A stretch of 10,187 bases of DNA from CAZDAM01 sp964503595. GTDB lineage: Bacteria; Muiribacteriota; UBA6191. How positions within the stretch are numbered: position 1 is the stretch's first letter; every line of letters begins with the position of its first letter. This document shows, in pieces, positions 7,139 to 10,187 of the stretch. The translations under genes and the position numbers were made by a program. The notes under the pieces were generated by a model. That model saw nothing but the letters and a program-made list of their open reading frames with translations. It made no database searches and was not told where the DNA came from. The stretch covers positions 1-10,187 of the forward strand of contig CAZDAM010000110.1 in NCBI GenBank assembly GCA_964503595.1, given 5' to 3'.

Positions 7139-7919
7139 AAGGACAAAATTTATCCCAATCGGGGAGCTTTTTGTTCAAAAAGGCATGCAATCCTTCCTGA
7201 CCTTCTTCAGAAACCCTGATTGCGGCGATTCCTTCGGCCACCAGAGAGCGAACATCCCTAATGGATTTATGGCTGATTTCATCAATCAGGCGCTTGCATT
7301 TTCTAACGGCTGAAGGAGATGACTTCAGAATTCCCTGAACCGTCTGGTGAACCAGATGATCCAGATCTTCGATTTCTTCCACAACCTCATGCACAAGCCC
7401 CATCTGTTTGGCTTCCTGAGCACTGAAGCGTTCTCCCGTCAGAAACCACCGTCTGGCCTGCATTGCACCGACTTTTTCGAGCACAAAGGGAGAAATGACG
7501 GAAGGCATAATCCCAAGCCTGACCTCGGTAAACCCGAACTGGGCTGAAGCATGACAGAATACCATGTCACAAACGGCAGCAAGGCCGGTTCCTCCTCCAA
7601 GGGCGGCTCCCTGGATGCGGGCAATAACCGGGACGGGACAGAAACGGATTGCCGCGAACATATCATAAAGCCTGAGCGCATCGGTCTTGTTTTCCTGGAC
7701 ACCTGCTTCAGCCATGGATCGCATCCATCTGAGATCGGCCCCGGCACTGAAGGACTTGCCCTCACCTTTCAGAATACAGGCCCGGATGTTGGAGGGAAGG
7801 TTCAGAAAGATTTCCTTGAGTTCGGCAATCATGACCGGATCAAAGGCATTATGGATCTGGGGTCGATTGAGTGTGACGGTCAGGACATGGCCGTGTTGCT
7901 CTACCTGAATGTACTGCAT
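7137..7919 (-). CDS. enoyl-CoA hydratase, methylglutaconyl-CoA hydratase (LiuC)-like
   Basis: This 260-aa crotonase-fold enzyme is full length and cytoplasmic. The oxyanion-hole segments are FSAGADL (57-63) and GAALGGG (104-110). FSAGADLRWM followed by TEVRLGIMPSVISPFV (131-146) is the pattern of bacterial 3-methylglutaconyl-CoA hydratases of leucine breakdown and close relatives. Of the two glutamates of rat crotonase, the Glu144 position is G112 here and the Glu164 position is kept as E132. As I recall, LiuC-type proteins share that glycine. The C-terminal AFLNKKLPDW is typical. AAAGGA lies five bases before the ATG. No other leucine-degradation gene (MCC subunits, isovaleryl-CoA dehydrogenase, HMG-CoA lyase) is present, so the substrate stays open. 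It is separated from the lipase operon by 61 bases and could share its transcript. Confidence 0.86.
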   Translation of the reverse strand: MQYIQVEQHGHVLTVTLNRPQIHNAFDPVMIAELKEIFLNLPSNIRACILKGEGKSFSAGADLRWMRSMAEAGVQENKTDALRLYDMFAAIRFCPVPVIARIQGAALGGGTGLAAVCDMVFCHASAQFGFTEVRLGIMPSVISPFVLEKVGAMQARRWFLTGERFSAQEAKQMGLVHEVVEEIEDLDHLVHQTVQGILKSSPSAVRKCKRLIDEISHKSIRDVRSLVAEGIAAIRVSEEGQEGLHAFLNKKLPDWDKFCP

Positions 7920-7969
7920 AAAAATCCTTTCGTTTCCCTGTTATCTTACCGTAAATCCTCAAAGAATCA

Positions 7970-7998
7970 TTGCCCTGAATCAGCTCCCCGATTATTAT
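7970..7998 (+). promoter_or_regulatory. possible sigma-70-type promoter for the esterase-trmB operon
   Basis: TTGCCC (7970-7975) and TATTAT (7993-7998) are separated by 17 bases, the optimal spacing. They match the TTGACA/TATAAT consensus at 4 and 5 of 6 positions. The expected transcription start falls at about 8004-8006, on or next to the esterase ATG at 8006. The transcript would then have essentially no leader. No Shine-Dalgarno precedes that ATG, which agrees with this reading. The intergenic region is only 86 bases and also serves the divergent hydratase gene. Confidence 0.4.
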
Positions 7999-8005
7999 CG
8001 CGGCC

Positions 8006-8686
8006 ATGAACATCCGTGAAAGAATCTCTCAGACCACATTTTCGCTTTCTTCACTTTATTTTCCTTCCAGTCTGCCTTTTCGTGGACTTGTAGTCGCTTT
8101 GCATGGTCGTGGAGACAGCATGGAAGGCCTGGCCTGGCTAAGGCAGCATCTTGATGTACCAGGAGTGGATTTTCTTTTTCTCAATGCCCCGGATTCCTGG
8201 CCAACTCCTTTGGGTGACGGGTATAGCTGGTATCCTGCGATTCCGGCCCATGCTGAAGGAATTCGCCGGTCCAGAGGCCTGATTTACCGGGTTCTTGAGG
8301 AAATTCAATCCTGCGGAGTTTCCAGTTCTTCCGTAGCCTTCCTCGGGTTTTCCCAAGGATGTGTAATGAGTATGGAAGTGGGCTTGAGCCTTGAGAGCAG
8401 GCTGGCAGGAATCGTGGGTATTTCCGGTTTCATTCATCAGCCAGCCCGTCTGGTAGAGGGTCTGAAACCTCACCACAGCAAGCTGTCGATCTTCTTGTCT
8501 CATGGATGGCAGGATGAGGTCTTGAGCTTTGAGAAGACCGAAGAGCAGATGGAAATTCTCAAACCCCATCTTGCGGGTCTTCAGTGGCATCCTATGAGTA
8601 AGGGTCATCATGTCGGAGCGGGGGAACTGGATCTGGTGGAAGCTTTCCTGGCCCGGATTTTTCCAAAAGAAGGAGGTCTGGGGTGA
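8006..8686 (+). CDS. phospholipase/carboxylesterase-family hydrolase
   Basis: The 226-aa protein has the size and order of motifs of the small cytoplasmic esterase family (PF02230 type, with relatives acting on acyl esters and lysophospholipids). LHGRGDS (32-38) forms the oxyanion loop. GFSQG (114-118) carries nucleophile S116. SHGWQDEVL (165-173) carries acid D170, and SKGHHVG (198-204) carries the catalytic histidine, H201 or H202. DGYSWYP (71-77) is the substrate-side loop seen in the family. No signal peptide is apparent. The start is the first ATG, with no ribosome binding site and a possible promoter immediately upstream. Its stop overlaps the trmB GTG by four bases. The natural substrate cannot be told from sequence. 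Confidence 0.87.
   Translation: MNIRERISQTTFSLSSLYFPSSLPFRGLVVALHGRGDSMEGLAWLRQHLDVPGVDFLFLNAPDSWPTPLGDGYSWYPAIPAHAEGIRRSRGLIYRVLEEIQSCGVSSSSVAFLGFSQGCVMSMEVGLSLESRLAGIVGISGFIHQPARLVEGLKPHHSKLSIFLSHGWQDEVLSFEKTEEQMEILKPHLAGLQWHPMSKGHHVGAGELDLVEAFLARIFPKEGGLG
8671..8676 (+). promoter_or_regulatory. strong ribosome binding site for the trmB GTG start
   Basis: AGGAGG lies six bases before the GTG at 8683, inside the end of the esterase gene. It is the strongest Shine-Dalgarno in the window and fixes the GTG start, which overlaps the esterase stop as GTGA. Confidence 0.75.
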
Positions 8687-9360
8687 GTTCTTTAGCCCAT
8701 CTTCCTTATGCAGAAAGACAGGCTCTGGTTGCCAGCCGCCGCCGGGAAATGAAGGATCGGGTCAAGGATCAGATTCTCTGGGTCACAGATTTGAAAAAGC
8801 CCCAGAATTTTGCGGAGTTTTTTGGCAATTCCAACCCTCTGGTTCTTGATATTGGCGCGGGTAAAGGAGAGTTTGCGGTTGCCATGGCCCAGAAGATGCC
8901 GGACCACAATTTCATCTGCATTGAAAAACGGCCTCCCCGTACCCAGGCGATTGTCCGCAAAAAACTACAGCTTGGCCTCAACAATATATTGGTGGTGCAG
9001 TGTCGGCTTGAGCACCTGTTCCCCCATTGCTTCTTTCGCAATTCCATCGCCAAAGCCTACATGAACTTTCCCGATCCCTGGCCCAAGCAGGCTTACCGGA
9101 ACCGCAGAAACCTCAATGAGGATTTTGTCGGGATGCTCCATGATCTTCTGATTCCGGGTGGAGATTTTCATTTTGCCACCGATGTCGTCTCCTATGCCAA
9201 GACAGCCTACAAGATACTGCATGCCCATGAAGGCTTTGAGAATGTTCTGGCCCCAAACATGTGGACTCAGGAATGTGAGAACGAGCAGAAAACCCTGTTT
9301 TACTATCATGCCAGGCGCGATGGTCTGGAAAGCCAGTTCCTGCATTTTCGCAAGCAATAA
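8683..9360 (+). CDS. trmB: tRNA (guanine-N7-)-methyltransferase family protein
   Basis: The product (225 aa) belongs to the family that methylates G46 in the tRNA variable loop with S-adenosylmethionine. SAM motif I is VLDIGAGKGEF (54-64), and the acidic residue after the second strand is E81. The family hallmark FPDPWPK is at 129-135, followed by an arginine pair (R141, R142). PGG...FATD (158-167) and the C-terminal TLF (204-206) are in place. Several positions differ from E. coli TrmB by my alignment. The conserved Asp144 position is R108, and the glutamate of the TxxE motif (E. coli Glu220) is Y207. Motif I reads DIGAGKG instead of EIGFG-G. The GTG start is supported by AGGAGG. It is co-transcribed with the esterase and nothing follows it in the operon. 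The family is certain. Normal tRNA m7G46 activity is likely but should be tested given these changes. Confidence 0.88.
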   Translation: MSSLAHLPYAERQALVASRRREMKDRVKDQILWVTDLKKPQNFAEFFGNSNPLVLDIGAGKGEFAVAMAQKMPDHNFICIEKRPPRTQAIVRKKLQLGLNNILVVQCRLEHLFPHCFFRNSIAKAYMNFPDPWPKQAYRNRRNLNEDFVGMLHDLLIPGGDFHFATDVVSYAKTAYKILHAHEGFENVLAPNMWTQECENEQKTLFYYHARRDGLESQFLHFRKQ

Positions 9361-9806
9361 CCAAGCCTGCCGCCTACCCTACTTTATACATTGCTCCAAG
9401 AGGTCGGTTCTACTTTAAATACAGCTTTAGGATGAGGGTCATACTGGCTGAAATCCGGATCTGTGACATCCTAGCTTTCGCTATGAATCTCTCCAAATTG
9501 AAATTGATCTTATCGCCAGCAAATTTTTTGTTAACCAAGTAGCTTGTATTCCGCACATAGCGTTTAAAAAGCACCGAATTTAGCACTTTTCTACTATATC
9601 AGGAGGTGCTGGCCGACAGAAGTGCGCAAAAGTCACAAAAGTTCTTGTTTGTTTTCGTCTGTTTTTGTACCGGGATGCTATGTGCGGAAAGAGAGAAGTA
9701 GTATTGATAAATCGAGTGCATTTACTCTCACTTTCGGGATTGCATGTAAATACAGCAGTCTGTTCTAAATCATTTGTCTTCCATTACCTATCCGTAGTAT
9801 CCGATA
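9361..9806. other. AT-rich non-coding stretch after trmB
   Basis: No protein-coding frame here looks real. The open frame on the plus strand at 9665-9859 has no ribosome binding site or recognisable motif. Base composition drops: I count 19 G+C in the 60 bases 9481-9540, against about half in the genes. No tRNA-like or rRNA-like sequence was seen. TAGGATG (9428-9434) pairs with CATCCTA (9467-9473) across a 32-base loop, but no T tract follows. The recognisable object is the inverted-repeat segment at 9543-9695, listed separately. Confidence 0.7.
9543..9695. mobile_element. small inverted-repeat element, MITE-like
   Basis: TTCCGCACATAGC at 9549-9561 and GCTATGTGCGGAA at 9677-9689 form a perfect 13-base inverted repeat around 115 AT-rich bases. 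If the arms are extended outward by six bases they match at 15 of 19 positions, and the segment becomes 153 bases long. It is then flanked on both sides by the same hexamer, AAGTAG (9537-9542 and 9696-9701), which could be a target-site duplication. The interior holds further short complementary pieces, for example GCACTT (9583-9588) and AAGTGC (9620-9625), but no gene. This fits a non-autonomous element moved by a transposase or recombinase elsewhere. A structured recombination site is an alternative. No known family was recognised. Confidence 0.45.
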
Positions 9807-10145
9807 TCAATTTTCATCGGGGCTCCCTGGGTCGTCTTTTAGTACCCATATTCTGTTAAATGAACCGTACCATTCATTCTCTGGGAGTTTTCCAAATCCA
9901 TTTGCGGTCAATCTGGATGAGTCGCTATCGTCACGGCTCCAGAACTTCCATTTCTTGTCATGGTAAATCCAGATGAGTTTCACGTCTGGTGGGAAAGTAA
10001 GGGGGTTCAGATAAAGAGATGCAAGATAAGGCCAAGGTGACCATCCTATTTCTAAGGCAGTCATCATGTTTTGATTGTTGTATATCCCTGAAAATAAATA
10101 TGTGCAAGCCCAGTTTGATTCTCTTCCATTTGAGTAGAGGTGGTC
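9807..10145 (-). pseudogene. tryptophan-rich protein fragment, 5' end lost
   Basis: The frame is open from a TAG at 10148-10146 to a TGA at 9809-9807. The only ATGs are at 10067 and 10064, with no ribosome binding site. The sequence before them already looks like protein (HLYSNGRESNW...), so the original start probably lay further upstream and was lost. About eight tryptophans occur in roughly 113 residues, in the pattern GWS, PWP, IWIYHDKKWKFW, EWY, RIWV. Spaced GW...W.Y...W...W units of this kind are reminiscent of C-terminal beta-domains of secreted or surface proteins, but I cannot name the family. The interruption coincides with the insertion-sequence-like end at about 10141. Its composition is unlike the operons nearby. 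It may be a degraded remnant or the 3' part of a disrupted gene. Confidence 0.45.
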
Positions 10146-10187
10146 CTAAAAATTCGGACCAGGGTATAAGGTGGATCTCCTAAGCAA
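10141..10187. mobile_element. possible insertion-sequence terminus, truncated by window edge
   Basis: The stretch begins TGGTCC, then nine bases TAAAAATTC, then GGACCA, giving a 6-base inverted repeat at 10141-10146 and 10156-10161. The TG start and the run of A followed by TT.GGAC are reminiscent of IS3-family (IS150-like) ends as I remember them. It stands exactly where the protein-like minus-strand frame is broken. No transposase sequence is within the window, so the assignment is tentative. Confidence 0.25.

Noticed and set aside
9428..9473. TAGGATG/CATCCTA inverted repeat as a terminator for trmB
   Set aside because: The loop is 32 bases, the inner pairing is poor, and no T tract follows the second arm.
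9665..9859. Open frame of 64 codons on the plus strand
   Set aside because: It has no ribosome binding site and no recognisable motif, it starts inside the inverted-repeat element, and its end overlaps the better-supported minus-strand fragment.
9549..9861. Integron attC site or gene cassette suggested by the inverted repeat and GTTAAAT at 9855-9861
   Set aside because: I found no RYYYAAC partner at a suitable distance upstream, and the inverted arms lack the core-site consensus.
9361..10187. tRNA gene or phage attachment site downstream of trmB
   Set aside because: No T-loop (TTCGAAT-like) sequence with a paired acceptor stem and no CCA-flanked structure could be found on either strand.

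Overview
The window reads as chromosomal DNA of a Gram-negative-like bacterium from a lineage I cannot place. Coding is dense with short or overlapping junctions and looks close to 50% G+C. The proteins are housekeeping enzymes, but several active-site signatures are divergent. A dehydroquinate dehydratase fused to shikimate dehydrogenase is known from plants, chlamydiae and some other bacteria, which hints at a PVC-like or other deep lineage. This is weak inference.

Minus strand, 7919 down to 1. The first gene is a crotonase-fold enoyl-CoA hydratase of the LiuC type (7137-7919). A 61-base gap follows, with a perfect 14-base palindrome at its upstream edge. Then come seven genes with no gaps: an exported lipase-like alpha/beta hydrolase (5777-7075), a PrsW-type intramembrane protease (5055-5780), aroA (3779-5065), aroB (2799-3785, TTG start), an aroD-aroE fusion (1450-2817), aroK (950-1453) and a HEAT-repeat protein that runs off the left edge (1-953). 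All six junctions overlap, by 4, 11, 7, 19, 4 and 4 bases, so this looks like one translationally coupled operon. The four aro genes carry out the five central shikimate-pathway steps from DAHP to EPSP. That is the same set as the fungal AROM protein. DAHP synthase and chorismate synthase are not in the window.

Plus strand, 8006-9360. A divergent two-gene operon encodes a small phospholipase/carboxylesterase-type hydrolase and a TrmB-family tRNA (guanine-N7) methyltransferase, joined by a GTGA overlap. A possible sigma-70-like promoter (7970-7998) would place the transcription start almost on the esterase ATG.

Right end, 9361-10187. This stretch is visibly AT-richer and has no intact gene I can recognise. 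It holds a 13-base perfect inverted repeat around a short segment that looks like a non-autonomous mobile element (about 9543-9695). It also holds a tryptophan-rich open fragment on the minus strand (9807-10145). That fragment is broken at its upstream side where a sequence resembling an insertion-sequence end begins (from about 10141). I read this part as a decayed accessory segment next to the stable operons.

I found no CRISPR array, tRNA, rRNA or obvious defence or secondary-metabolite system. The most unusual points are the coupling of a lipase and an intramembrane protease to the aro genes, the altered catalytic signatures in the AroD and TrmB proteins, and the small inverted-repeat element.
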